Source of the DNA: Chryseobacterium aureum
GTDB taxonomy: Bacteria; Bacteroidota; Bacteroidia; Flavobacteriales; Weeksellaceae
Length of the DNA: 64,000 nucleotides
Assembly: GCF_003971235.1 (NCBI RefSeq)
Contig: NZ_CP034661.1
Span: 4,278,001-4,342,000 of the forward strand
Reading direction: 5' to 3'
Shown: positions 42,902-52,257 of the stretch, piece by piece
Numbering within the stretch: the first letter of the stretch is position 1
How the letters are laid out: each line of letters opens with the position of its first letter
Translations under genes and position numbers: made by a program
Notes under the pieces: generated by a model
The model's database searches: none
Seen by the model: the letters and a program-made list of their open reading frames with translations, nothing else
Told to the model about the DNA's origin: nothing

Positions 42902-45900
42902 ATGGCAAAGTTAGAGAATAATAACGAGAATGAGAATAAAAAATCTGTAGCTGAAAACCTTGGGGATCAGGTACAGAAAACTGTTGAAAATGTAGAGGAA
43001 AAGGTACGGGAAACAGTAAAAGAAGCATCGGAGCTGGCTTCGGATGCCATACACCATCCTGTGGAAACAGCCGGAGAGTTTGGGAAGCAGGCTGTGAAGG
43101 ATGTTACCAGCTATACCTGGTGGGCAAAGCTTCTCCTGATTCTCTTTTGGCTGAGTATTGTTCTTGTGGGGGGAGTTCTTATTGCCATCAACCTTCCGGT
43201 AACCAAACAATGGGCAGCAGATCAGGCATTAAAACTTGTTAATAATGATTTTAAATCAGATTTTTCCACAGAAAGCGTAGACGTAAACTACTTTGGTGAT
43301 GTAACGATAAAAGGATTGAAGGTTAAAGATTATAAAGGCTTTAATTTTATCACTGCCAAGGAATTCCGTGCAGATTCAGACTGGATATCTCTGGCTGTAA
43401 ATGCTATTTCGGGAAGCAGCAATTCTTTAAGTTTTAACGCTCTTACACTTGTTAATGCCGATATAAAAGTAATTACCTACAAAGGAGACAGTATTTCAAA
43501 CTTTGTAAGGTTTGTAGAACTCTTTGACAACGGCAAGAAAAGAGACCCAAAGAAACCTCCTTTTCAGCTGAATTCCAGAATTCAGATTATAGATTCTAAA
43601 GTTTCCATCGTTAATAATAATTCTCCCGGAGAACAGGGAAAATGGTTAACTGCAACAAAATTCAACTTAAAAGCACCGAACGTAAAAGTAAATGGTCCGA
43701 ATGTTTCGGCATTGATTAATAATATGTCATTCGTAACTTCAAGGTGGGGGAAATCTCATTTTGTGGATACCTTTTCAACAGAACTGTCTCTCACGAAGCA
43801 GTTTTTGTCATTAAAAGACCTTACCCTGAATACAGATCATACTTTGCTTCAGGGAGACATTAAATTTAATCTTCATGATGGCTCCTGGGCAGATTTTGCA
43901 GATAAGGTACGCTGGGATATGAACATCCAGCAGGGAAGCCAGCTAAGTGGCTATGACATCAGCTATTTTGTGACGAACTGGGATAATATCAAACCGTTTA
44001 ACCTGGCAGGTAAAATGACAGGTCCTTTAAACAAATTCCACCTGGAAAATTTCCTGATCAGAAATCCTGATGTGAATATTGCTACCCGGACAATGAAGGT
44101 TGATAATCTTTTGAAAGGACATTTTTCCATAGAAACGAAAGACCTTTCCACAGATTTTACCTACAAAGATCTGAAAGCGATGATGCCTTCCTTTATCTCC
44201 AAAAAGATGAAGAATTTCGCAGACGACTTTGGAAAACTAAAGTATAACGGAACAGCAAAAGTAAATCCGGATCAGATTTATGTAGACAGCGGAAATCTGA
44301 TGACCGGAATAGGACAGGCTAAAATTTCCAGGCTTACTTTAACCGGCTACAGCACTGCAATGCCAAAATACTCGGGTTACCTCGATGTAAAAGATCTTAA
44401 TACAGCTGTTATCACAAAAAATAAAACAGTCGGCCTGATTTCCGGGAAGTTTGATCTTAACGGACAGAGCTTTGACGTGAACACTATGCGCCTTACCACT
44501 AAATCTCAGATTGCAAGTGTTGAAATAATGAATAAAACGATCAATAATTTATATCTTGACGGATTATTGGATCATAAAAAATACAATGGGCTTATTACGG
44601 TTAATGATGAGCAGGCAAAGGCTACTATTAAAGGATTAATAGATTTCAGTACTTCAAGAGTATCCATGGATGTAAATGCCAATGTCACTTACCTGAATAT
44701 GAACTATTTTACCAATAAGTCTGGCAGCCAGGTGGTAAGCGGCCAGGTAGAAGGGAAAATGGCCATGTCCTCCATTAATGATCTTACGCTGGATGTGAAT
44801 GCCAGTAATCTGAATTTCGCTACGGCAACTCAAAAATATACTATTCCGAGTGCCAAGCTAAAAACATTTATAGAAGCAGGAGGACGCGTGATTGATGTAG
44901 ATGCTCCGGGAGCGGCTACCGGTAAAATATCAGGAAGATACAGTCTGGCAGATCTTGCCGGAATGGTAGAAAACGGAGTGGGAAGAATTCTGGTAGGGCC
45001 ACCACCAAGAAAATTATACCGCGGACAGAATTTTGCCCTGAAGTTTGATGTTCAGCAGGGACTGGTTAATTATTTCTTACCAGAGCTAAGACTGCCTCAG
45101 GGAGCTGTTGTAGAAGGAGAGTATAACGGAGATTCCAATAACCTGATCCTGAATCTGGATGCGGCTTCTCTGAAATATATTATGACAAAGGAGGAAGAAA
45201 TTACCGATGCTGATAAAGCGCTGGCCTCTTCCAATCCTGATTATAAAATTAATGACCGCAGGTATAACAACCGGGACAGTGCGATGGTAGATAGTGTTAA
45301 AATAAGAATTAACACAGCAGATCTTAATCAGCAACTGTATGCAAGAATCAACAGGGTTCTCTATAATAAAAATGTCATTAAAGACTTTGAGTTGAAAGGA
45401 AATAATGAGAATGGCAATACCCTTCATTTAGCCACTACATTTAAGCATGGAAGTCCTGATGATGAATTGAATGAGAAGCTTAAAGAATATGCAATCAATG
45501 TGGACCAGACTACCGATGCAGCCGGTGATTTTGTATTTAAATTTGAGCCTACGGAAGTAAAATTCAATGAAGTGACCTGGGCGATAGATACCAGCCCTGA
45601 ACTGAATCATTCCATTACTTACAGGAAAGGGACAGGAGATTTTGACATCAGAAACCTGAGAGTATATTCCGATAAAAGTGCATTGTTTATCAAAGAAGCA
45701 CAGTTTAAGTCAGCAAAAGATTTTTATATAGATGCGGATATCAATGATTTTGCTATAGAAAAGCTGCTGGAAATGCAGTCCGGAGGAAATACCATGGATT
45801 TAAAAGGTCTTGCCAACGGAAGTGTCAAAATCAAGATGGATAAAAGTACCCTGCAGCCACTCGTAGATCTTAATATTGATGCCATTAAAATGAATGGCAA

Positions 45901-47698
45901 TGATATGGGAGATATCTCCATTTCTGCTACCAATGGTTTCTCGCTGAATGTATATGATATTGATGTAAAAGTACACTCTGCCGGAGCTTTGGGAAATAAT
46001 ACCCTCAACCTGACAGGGACCGTTAATAATAACACTTCTTCTCCAATCATTGATCTTACAGCAGAAATGCGTGATTTTGATCTGGCATTTACGCAGCAGT
46101 TTGTACAGACTGTTTTTGGAAATATTCGTGGAAAAGCTACGGGAGATCTTAAAATCAACGGTAAACTTAATAATCTGGATTATAACGGCGATATTGCTTT
46201 AAAAGATTTTGGATTAAAACTTTTATTCACAGGAGTGGATTATGCATTTGATGATACAGTAATCCAGCTTACCAAAGGACTTGCAATTCTTAACAATATT
46301 GAGGTGCATGATGGAAGAACCAATTCCAAAGGGAATGTTTCAGGGGCGATCCAGTTTGAAACCCTTTCTTCAATGGGGGTGTCTCTTGTAATGAGAGCAG
46401 ACAACCTGTTGATGCTGAATACCACCCAAAAAGATTTTGACCTGTTTTGGGGAAGAGTGTATGGCCAGGGAGACCTGTATGTGGACGGACCGGTTTCAGG
46501 ATTAAGTATTACTACTCCCAATATGAAGGCACTTAACGGAAGTACCTTTACTTTTAACTCCAGTTCTACTTCTAATGTTGAAGAATTTAAAATGCTGAGG
46601 TTCCTGAAAGAAGGAAAAGACGGTTTAATAACCCTGGAAGAAAAAAAGAAAACCGGAGCCAATATGAATATTGACTTCAATCTTGCGGTAGATAAAGGAA
46701 CTACCGTAAATGTACTGGTAGGGGATGATGTAGGAAATATTACTGTAAAAGGATCCGCAGATCCGTTGAGGTTCCACATGAGCAGACAAGGGAATATTGC
46801 CATGAGTGGTACCTATAAAGTAGATAACGGAACATTTGTTTCCAAGGCCATTTTGAATAAAACCTTCCAGATTGAAAAGAACAGCAGCATCCGATGGGAT
46901 GGGGATGCAATGAAACCTACGCTGGATATCAATGCCAATTACGTAAGAATGGTGGCCAATGTAGGAGAATATCTGAGCATGGGAAAACTGCAGCCTATCA
47001 GTGTTTTGCTTCAGGCCCATATTACTCAGTCTTTGATAGATCCTCAGATTGATCTGAATGTAACGGCCATGGATGTGTCCAGTCAGGTGAGAGAAACGCT
47101 GGCTGCTAAGATGAGCCAGGAAGGAGAGAAAGTACTCCAGTTCGGTTCCGTTCTTTTGCTGAGTACATTTAACGTATCCAATAGTGGAGGGGTGGAGGTA
47201 AATGTAGGTAACGTTGCAGAATCACAAGGGTACAATATACTTCTTAAACAGCTGGGATCTGTTCTTAATACCATGAGTAATGAGTTTCAAATTGACCTTA
47301 ATTACGTAAAAGGTGATCAGAACTCTACAGTGGGGGACAGAGCCAATGCAGGAGTAAGTGTAGCAATTTCTCCCAGGGTTAATATTAAAACAGGGTTGGG
47401 AATCCCTCTGTCAAAAACAGACAACACACAGAATAACTACCTTTCCGGGGAAGGATCTGTAGAATATGACCTCTCTAAAAAGAATGATGGGAGTTTAATC
47501 ATACGCGGATATTCTAAACCTACCAATATTGGGATGGGGATGGTAAGTACAAACGGTTCTGCTAATCAAGCCTATGGAGGGGGAGTAGTGTGGAGTAAAA
47601 GCTTCAATTCTTTGTTTAAAAAGAAGAAAAAAGATAAAAAAACTTCAGATGCAAAAGGTGAAATAAAAACAGATTCTATAAAATCGAATGGTAAATAA
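42902..47698 (+). CDS. TamB-like translocation/assembly protein (DUF490)
   Basis: 1598 residues. Bridges inner and outer membranes and helps lipid or protein export to the outer membrane (family knowledge). Start ATG 42902 is 4 bp from the divergent tsaD start; the frame is open further upstream only through antisense tsaD. Order: a charged heptad-like cytoplasmic tail (residues 1-70), one membrane helix (WWAKLLLILFWLSIVLVGGV), then a very long beta-rich periplasmic part, ending with the DUF490 domain (GLGIPLSKTDNTQNNYLSGE) and a lysine-rich end. The Bacteroidota forms are of this size. Confidence 0.88.
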   Translation: MAKLENNNENENKKSVAENLGDQVQKTVENVEEKVRETVKEASELASDAIHHPVETAGEFGKQAVKDVTSYTWWAKLLLILFWLSIVLVGGVLIAINLPVTKQWAADQALKLVNNDFKSDFSTESVDVNYFGDVTIKGLKVKDYKGFNFITAKEFRADSDWISLAVNAISGSSNSLSFNALTLVNADIKVITYKGDSISNFVRFVELFDNGKKRDPKKPPFQLNSRIQIIDSKVSIVNNNSPGEQGKWLTATKFNLKAPNVKVNGPNVSALINNMSFVTSRWGKSHFVDTFSTELSLTKQFLSLKDLTLNTDHTLLQGDIKFNLHDGSWADFADKVRWDMNIQQGSQLSGYDISYFVTNWDNIKPFNLAGKMTGPLNKFHLENFLIRNPDVNIATRTMKVDNLLKGHFSIETKDLSTDFTYKDLKAMMPSFISKKMKNFADDFGKLKYNGTAKVNPDQIYVDSGNLMTGIGQAKISRLTLTGYSTAMPKYSGYLDVKDLNTAVITKNKTVGLISGKFDLNGQSFDVNTMRLTTKSQIASVEIMNKTINNLYLDGLLDHKKYNGLITVNDEQAKATIKGLIDFSTSRVSMDVNANVTYLNMNYFTNKSGSQVVSGQVEGKMAMSSINDLTLDVNASNLNFATATQKYTIPSAKLKTFIEAGGRVIDVDAPGAATGKISGRYSLADLAGMVENGVGRILVGPPPRKLYRGQNFALKFDVQQGLVNYFLPELRLPQGAVVEGEYNGDSNNLILNLDAASLKYIMTKEEEITDADKALASSNPDYKINDRRYNNRDSAMVDSVKIRINTADLNQQLYARINRVLYNKNVIKDFELKGNNENGNTLHLATTFKHGSPDDELNEKLKEYAINVDQTTDAAGDFVFKFEPTEVKFNEVTWAIDTSPELNHSITYRKGTGDFDIRNLRVYSDKSALFIKEAQFKSAKDFYIDADINDFAIEKLLEMQSGGNTMDLKGLANGSVKIKMDKSTLQPLVDLNIDAIKMNGNDMGDISISATNGFSLNVYDIDVKVHSAGALGNNTLNLTGTVNNNTSSPIIDLTAEMRDFDLAFTQQFVQTVFGNIRGKATGDLKINGKLNNLDYNGDIALKDFGLKLLFTGVDYAFDDTVIQLTKGLAILNNIEVHDGRTNSKGNVSGAIQFETLSSMGVSLVMRADNLLMLNTTQKDFDLFWGRVYGQGDLYVDGPVSGLSITTPNMKALNGSTFTFNSSSTSNVEEFKMLRFLKEGKDGLITLEEKKKTGANMNIDFNLAVDKGTTVNVLVGDDVGNITVKGSADPLRFHMSRQGNIAMSGTYKVDNGTFVSKAILNKTFQIEKNSSIRWDGDAMKPTLDINANYVRMVANVGEYLSMGKLQPISVLLQAHITQSLIDPQIDLNVTAMDVSSQVRETLAAKMSQEGEKVLQFGSVLLLSTFNVSNSGGVEVNVGNVAESQGYNILLKQLGSVLNTMSNEFQIDLNYVKGDQNSTVGDRANAGVSVAISPRVNIKTGLGIPLSKTDNTQNNYLSGEGSVEYDLSKKNDGSLIIRGYSKPTNIGMGMVSTNGSANQAYGGGVVWSKSFNSLFKKKKKDKKTSDAKGEIKTDSIKSNGK

Positions 47699-47780
47699 TT
47701 AGAATATTTTAATGATTTTTATCATCTGTGTTAATTATTGTTAATATTTGATATATATTTTTTAGTTAAATTATTTTTCG

Positions 47781-47788
47781 TAAATTTG
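47781..47788 (+). promoter_or_regulatory. -7 promoter element before the Lrp/AsnC gene
   Basis: TAAATTTG fits TAnnTTTG, 44 bp before the ATG. Confidence 0.45.
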
Positions 47789-47832
47789 CAAAAAATACAT
47801 AGATTTTTTAAAGAAATTGTAATTTAACTAAT

Positions 47833-48303
47833 ATGAACTATCAACTGGACGAAATAGACAAGAAGATTCTTGATTTCTTAGTAGAAAACACAAGAATGCC
47901 TTTTACAGAAATTGCAAAGCAGATGGATGTTTCTGCTGGAACAATTCACGTAAGAGTGAAAAAGATGGAAGATGCAGGTATTATTTTGGGATCATCTCTT
48001 AACATTGATTATGGTAAGCTTGATTATCACTTCACAGCTTTCATAGGTATCCTTTTGACAAAATCAAACCGTACTCAGGAAGTACTGAAAGAATTGTCAA
48101 CTTTACCTAACGTAATCGAGGCTAGCGTTATTTCCGGGAAATATAATATTTTCTGTAAAGTAAGAGCTAAGAATACTGATGATGCTAAAAGAATTATTTA
48201 TCAGATCGATGACATTCAGGACGTAATGAGAACTGAAAGTATGATTTCTATGGAAGAATTCTTAAGTGACAAAAACAGACTGATCAACGCGATCTCTGTG
48301 TAA
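47833..48303 (+). CDS. Lrp/AsnC-family transcriptional regulator
   Basis: 156 residues: an AsnC-type winged HTH (LDEIDKKILDFLVENTRMPF, QMDVSAGTIHVRVKKMEDAGII) and a C-terminal RAM ligand domain (AFIGILLTKSNRTQEVLKEL). The family senses amino acids and regulates metabolism; the ligand is unknown. It has a TAAATTTG promoter element and is followed by a perfect terminator, so it is monocistronic. Confidence 0.9.
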   Translation: MNYQLDEIDKKILDFLVENTRMPFTEIAKQMDVSAGTIHVRVKKMEDAGIILGSSLNIDYGKLDYHFTAFIGILLTKSNRTQEVLKELSTLPNVIEASVISGKYNIFCKVRAKNTDDAKRIIYQIDDIQDVMRTESMISMEEFLSDKNRLINAISV

Positions 48304-48328
48304 GTCAAATTGTAAACGAATAATTATA

Positions 48329-48366
48329 AAAGAACTTATGAAATCTCTCATAAGTTCTTTATTTTT
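48329..48366 (+). terminator. Terminator of the Lrp/AsnC gene
   Basis: 13-bp stem AAAGAACTTATGA / TCATAAGTTCTTT with 6-nt loop, then TATTTTTG, whose T run also forms the next promoter element. Confidence 0.85.
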
Positions 48367-48367
48367 G
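48360..48367 (+). promoter_or_regulatory. -7 promoter element overlapping terminator tail
   Basis: TATTTTTG fits TAnnTTTG and lies only 5 bp before the ATG at 48373, so the transcript may be leaderless. Confidence 0.45.
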
Positions 48368-48372
48368 TAGGT

Positions 48373-48750
48373 ATGGAAGAATACAGCTATTTTGACGAAG
48401 ATCCGAAGAAAGGATGGGGCTTTGTACTGGCATTTGCCGCTTTAATGTTGTTTACCATAATGGGACTGGGAATAGATGTGGATGAATATCTGCAGCACGA
48501 GTATCTGCAGATTCCAAGGTGGTATTTCTACGTTATTTTTTCAATTGATGTGCTGATGATGATAAGCCTGGTACTGATGTTTTTTTACAGAAAAATAGGG
48601 ATCTTTATGTTCCCTGCGTTACTGGTGCTGCACTTCTTTATGCACAATTACTATCTGTCTACGTTCTTGTATACGGATGTTACCAATCTTTTCCTGTTTA
48701 CAGGATTCGGAATGCTTGCTATTATCCCGAAATGGAAATTTTTTAAATAA
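48373..48750 (+). CDS. Small four-helix membrane protein
   Basis: 125 residues with four hydrophobic helices (about 17-35, 51-69, 75-92, 98-116) and short charged loops. Acidic N-terminus MEEYSYFDEDPKKG. No family recognised. The ATG lies immediately after the T tail of the preceding terminator, suggesting a leaderless message. Confidence 0.65.
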   Translation: MEEYSYFDEDPKKGWGFVLAFAALMLFTIMGLGIDVDEYLQHEYLQIPRWYFYVIFSIDVLMMISLVLMFFYRKIGIFMFPALLVLHFFMHNYYLSTFLYTDVTNLFLFTGFGMLAIIPKWKFFK

Positions 48751-48771
48751 AAAAAATCGATATTATCATTT

Positions 48772-48810
48772 ACCAAACCGCTTTTATACAGGATATAAAA
48801 GCGGTTTGGT
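48772..48810. terminator. Long hairpin between convergent genes
   Basis: Perfect 17-bp stem ACCAAACCGCTTTTATA / TATAAAAGCGGTTTGGT with loop CAGGA, no strong T run on either side. Confidence 0.6.
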
Positions 48811-48831
48811 AATAATAAAGGTATACATGCA

Positions 48832-49902
48832 TTATCTGATCTTCAGCGAATTGAACATTTTCTTCTTTAAAGGACTTTTAGTCCAGTCTTTCCACTCTCC
48901 TGTGTAAGGATTATAACCGCATTTTAATGGTTTTGAGATATCAAGACCTGCTTTGTTTTTATCACTGCCTTCCGTGTAGGCCCTGCAGTCTGTACATACA
49001 TACCGGAATTCACAATCTTTACAGATTTCGATGCTGTCTTTGGTTAAGTTCCAGTATTTTTTGAAACCGGGCTGATTGAGGGCTTCTTCGATGCTGCTGC
49101 TATGGATGCTTCCATAGCTTTCCGCCATTAGCGGGCAGTTTTTAATAGCACCGTTTTTGTCAATACCTATCTTTTTATACAGGCAGGAATTGTGGTTGAT
49201 GGCTTCCAATACTTTACTGATGTTGGTATTGAAGTATTTCAGCTCCACTTTTCCACAGGCAGATAGTTGCAGCTCATCTTTAAGGAAAGTTAATGAGAAT
49301 CTGAATTCATTTTTAGCTTTGAAAGGAGATTGATCGCAATTGTAGAAAATGAGGCTGTATATTCTGACTGTATTCTGTTGAATAGCCTGTATAAAAGACA
49401 GATCCACACCTTGGTGAAAAGGCGAAAATATTTCTATACCGGATAAGACCGAGGTTTTAAAAGTGTCATCAATCCTGATCAGTTCCTTTGCCGTGAGCGG
49501 TTTTAAACAATAAACAACCAAATGTCTGATTCCGAGGTTCTCTACAGAAGATTGTATTGTATGGAGTACGCTCATTTCTTCAAGTTCTATAAAAATATGG
49601 TTGATGGTACCGGGGTCATGATATTCATAAGAAAGGGGAGGGAAATTCCGGTCCCAATCATTTTCACTGATGAATCCATATTCTTTTTCTAGCAAAAGGC
49701 TGAGGTATTCCTGAGCAATTACTTTAGACGCTTCATCATAATTTCTCATCATGTCTTCAATGGAATGAGATTTTAATTCCACAATAATCTCATACAGCTC
49801 CAAAGGATATAATTCTGACGTGTTTCTCTGCAAATCTGAGATAAGTATCCGGGTTGGGCCTTTAGTGGGCAGGATGTTGCTGAATAGGTTGAAATAAGTC
49901 AT
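48832..49902 (-). CDS. gwsS: Grasp-with-spasm system SPASM-domain protein
   Basis: 356 residues. The C-terminus holds a SPASM domain: GIDKNGAIKNCPLMAESYG, then CKDCEFRYVCTDCRAY and KPLKCGYNPYTGEWKDW, the cysteines that would bind auxiliary FeS clusters. The N-terminal radical SAM CxxxCxxC site is absent, as is typical of gws SPASM partners, so it is probably not a radical enzyme but a partner of the ATP-grasp ligase in RiPP maturation. The ~75-bp gap to the 60-codon gene upstream keeps it in the same leftward operon. Confidence 0.82.
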   Translation of the reverse strand: MTYFNLFSNILPTKGPTRILISDLQRNTSELYPLELYEIIVELKSHSIEDMMRNYDEASKVIAQEYLSLLLEKEYGFISENDWDRNFPPLSYEYHDPGTINHIFIELEEMSVLHTIQSSVENLGIRHLVVYCLKPLTAKELIRIDDTFKTSVLSGIEIFSPFHQGVDLSFIQAIQQNTVRIYSLIFYNCDQSPFKAKNEFRFSLTFLKDELQLSACGKVELKYFNTNISKVLEAINHNSCLYKKIGIDKNGAIKNCPLMAESYGSIHSSSIEEALNQPGFKKYWNLTKDSIEICKDCEFRYVCTDCRAYTEGSDKNKAGLDISKPLKCGYNPYTGEWKDWTKSPLKKKMFNSLKIR

Positions 49903-49976
49903 GGAGCTGTTAATTTATTTAAAGAGTCTGGATGATTTTAAATGTGCGCACACTCAATTTGTGATTTAGAAACGTT

Positions 49977-50159
49977 TTATAATAACCGATGTAAAGATTT
50001 AAGAGGCTTTTCTCTTGGATAGCAGGCCGTTTGCAATGTATCCGAATTTAAATAGTATAGAGAGTCACTATTTAATTTGCTTGTATTTTTGATTTTAAAT
50101 AAATCAATGTATTTAAAGGTTAGTGGTAATTTATTTTTCTCTTTATATAATCTTTTCAT
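49977..50159 (-). CDS. Small 60-aa protein in RiPP operon
   Basis: Its ATG overlaps the ATP-grasp stop by 4 bp (ATGA), the standard coupling of real operon genes. The product is basic, with a single cysteine (TACYPREKPL) and no recognised domain. It could be a second small peptide substrate, a leader-binding helper or a remnant; nothing in it looks like the precursor at 52057. The 4-bp overlap is the only strong evidence that it is translated. Confidence 0.45.
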   Translation of the reverse strand: MKRLYKEKNKLPLTFKYIDLFKIKNTSKLNSDSLYYLNSDTLQTACYPREKPLKSLHRLL

Positions 50160-51058
50160 AAATATTCAGCTAATTTTTTCTCCAATGCGTAATTACACGT
50201 CTGAGACAAGCTTGTAAACTGGCCAATTGGATTGATTTCCAGGAAATAGTATTTTTCTCCTTTCTTTATAAAATCTAAAGAACCACAATTGATATCTAAA
50301 GACTTCAGTAATAAATTGATTTTTTCCTCTATATGTTTTGGAAGAGTATACGGAACGTTTCTATTGGGCTTCTTTTTATTGTATCTTCTGAAGTCTGTTT
50401 TTGTCTGTTCATCATTCTGAGAGAAAATAGCCATAGACCAGCAATTGCCATTCAGATAAAACGTTCTTATTTCAAAGTCTTTTTCAATCTTTTCCTGAAA
50501 AAAAGTGATGAAAAAATCCTGATTTTCATGCTCTTCAACTACAGTTGTATACATGAACCCACTGAAATTTTTTTTGATTTCATCCAGAGTTACATTTCCG
50601 TTAATCGTTTTTATAATGGTCTGATTGAGCTTAACCTGAAGGGTATTTTCTGCCAAAAAATAGTCGGGGATGTCAAAACCTATTTCTCTGGCTCTATCCA
50701 GTACAATAAGTTTGTTGACATGCGATGTGCTTTCTTTATTGACATGCCTTTTAGATTCGATCGTTTTTTGTATATAATCTTCAAGCCAATATTGAGTTTC
50801 ATTCATATTAAGAAGAATTGAATGATTACTATATTGTAATCGGCTGAAGTTTAATCCACCTCTGCGGTACCAAACGCTTTCAATTTCATCAATAAAAAAT
50901 CTGTTGTGGCTGCTTTCAATTAAAATTCTTTTTTCAATTGTTTTTATATCAAATACTTCATCTTCATGAACCCGGATAAATTTTTTTTTCAGATTCATTA
51001 AATATCTGATTACGTCTATTGTAGCTGTTTCATTTTTCTGGGAGATAATAAGTATCAT
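50156..51058 (-). CDS. gwsG: Grasp-with-spasm ATP-grasp peptide maturase
   Basis: 300 residues. N-terminal segment ILIISQKNETATIDVIRYLM and WYRRGGLNF are typical of the microviridin/graspetide ATP-grasp ligases, and the C-terminus has CGSLDFIKKGEKYYFLEINP with the metal-binding Asp and ENP-type motif plus GQFTSLSQTCNYALEKKLA. It would use ATP to form ester or amide links between Ser/Thr or Lys and Asp/Glu side chains of the precursor. Partner genes are the SPASM protein and the peptide at 52057. Confidence 0.85.
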   Translation of the reverse strand: MILIISQKNETATIDVIRYLMNLKKKFIRVHEDEVFDIKTIEKRILIESSHNRFFIDEIESVWYRRGGLNFSRLQYSNHSILLNMNETQYWLEDYIQKTIESKRHVNKESTSHVNKLIVLDRAREIGFDIPDYFLAENTLQVKLNQTIIKTINGNVTLDEIKKNFSGFMYTTVVEEHENQDFFITFFQEKIEKDFEIRTFYLNGNCWSMAIFSQNDEQTKTDFRRYNKKKPNRNVPYTLPKHIEEKINLLLKSLDINCGSLDFIKKGEKYYFLEINPIGQFTSLSQTCNYALEKKLAEYL

Positions 51059-51102
51059 AGGTGTTTTCTGAAAGGTATTATAGCTTATAGCAAATACGGA
51101 GG

Positions 51103-51996
51103 CTATTGCTGTTTGATCTTCTTTTGAAAATTTTTAGTAATATTTGAAGATTGTTTTAGACTTGGAAATCCAATGGCCTTCCGGTTTTTATTGATTCTTG
51201 CCGAGTCTGAAGCATTAAAACCGGGTGAAGAATAATGGCGGAAAACTCCATAAACAGGCTCGGAGTAATTAATATATTGATGTTTATCTACCATCTCTAT
51301 ATAATCTCTGGGAGTACATTCCCCGGATCTTACATACTCCAGCAATTTTACTTTAAAATACTCGTAATTCTCAGATCCTGCCATATGATTAAGAAGTATG
51401 CCCATAGGCATAAATCTGTTATTATTTCCCAATAATCCGATTTTTTGCTTGGATGGATACCCATAATTTTTAAGTGTCCATAAGAGGAGACTGGCATTTT
51501 TTCTATCATTAATTTCAACTGCTGGTCCGCTTCGTTCATTAAATTGATCTCTTTCAAATGCAATACTGAAGGAATCAATCAGTGCTTTATTTAATCCTTT
51601 CTTCCATTCATTCACTTTCTGTTCTACAGTTATGCTGTCAATGCCATATTTTTTATAAAGTTTAAAAAAATCTGCATCTTCTCTTTTATATTTCCAGTAT
51701 GGGGCTGCCTGTGTTATTAATTTGTCCAGACTTTTATGACCTCCGAAGTTTTTATTATATCGGTCTGCATATTTAATATAGTTTTCATATTCTTCTATTC
51801 TTTCATTTTGAATGGGAGGATATTTTCTAAATAGCCTTTTATATTCTTTAATTGTAGAAAGAGTGTCTTTATTTACTAGGAGTGCACTATCTATAGCGTA
51901 TACTTTATTATAATAGTCAATATAATTTGGTTTTTTGCTTTTACAGGAAAAGAAGAATAATACAATAAGCAGTATGAAATTTATTTTTCTATTCAT
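51103..51996 (-). CDS. Lipoprotein in the RiPP locus
   Basis: 297 residues with lipobox FFSC (Cys 18). The mature protein is mostly alpha-helical and charged, with KKYGIDSITVEQKVNEWKKG and a Tyr/His-rich end; no family recognised. It lies between the precursor and the ligase gene on the same strand (44 bp from the ligase, 60 bp from the precursor), which suggests a role in export, self-protection or display of the peptide. That role is inferred from position only. Confidence 0.6.
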   Translation of the reverse strand: MNRKINFILLIVLFFFSCKSKKPNYIDYYNKVYAIDSALLVNKDTLSTIKEYKRLFRKYPPIQNERIEEYENYIKYADRYNKNFGGHKSLDKLITQAAPYWKYKREDADFFKLYKKYGIDSITVEQKVNEWKKGLNKALIDSFSIAFERDQFNERSGPAVEINDRKNASLLLWTLKNYGYPSKQKIGLLGNNNRFMPMGILLNHMAGSENYEYFKVKLLEYVRSGECTPRDYIEMVDKHQYINYSEPVYGVFRHYSSPGFNASDSARINKNRKAIGFPSLKQSSNITKNFQKKIKQQ

Positions 51997-52056
51997 TGTT
52001 GAAATGTATATTCCGGTTATTGGAGAAAAGAAGGGGAGTGTTCCCCTCCCTCATAT

Positions 52057-52257
52057 CTAATCAACGGTCATTGTAGCTACTTGTTTTCCATCGACGCAAA
52101 TTATTGTATCACCAGTATTGCCTGGCTGGCCATTAGGACCAGTTTCAGAAGTTGTTCTTTCATTTGTGGCTCCTCCGCCAATAATACTTCTTGTATTCGC
52201 TAACTTTTTGTTTTCCAAAGAAGAGAAACCGCTCTTCATTCCATTTAATTTTTTCAT
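52057..52257 (-). CDS. Grasp-with-spasm RiPP precursor peptide
   Basis: 66 residues: leader with SGFSSLENKKLANTRSI, then a Gly-Gly-Gly (residues 27-29) that may be the cleavage region, then a core rich in Thr/Ser, Gly and Asp/Glu (ATNERTTSETGPNGQPG, DTIICVDG), the substrates for graspetide ester bonds. One cysteine near the end. First gene of the leftward RiPP cluster. Confidence 0.78.
   Translation of the reverse strand: MKKLNGMKSGFSSLENKKLANTRSIIGGGATNERTTSETGPNGQPGNTGDTIICVDGKQVATMTVD

Noticed and set aside
46240..46803. 187-codon minus frame inside the TamB-like gene
   Set aside because: Antisense shadow of a conserved coding region.
48832..49902. Radical SAM enzyme
   Set aside because: SPASM cysteines are present but the N-terminal CxxxCxxC cluster motif is not.
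50333..50821. 162-codon + strand frame
   Set aside because: Fully antisense to the ATP-grasp gene, whose motifs are clear.
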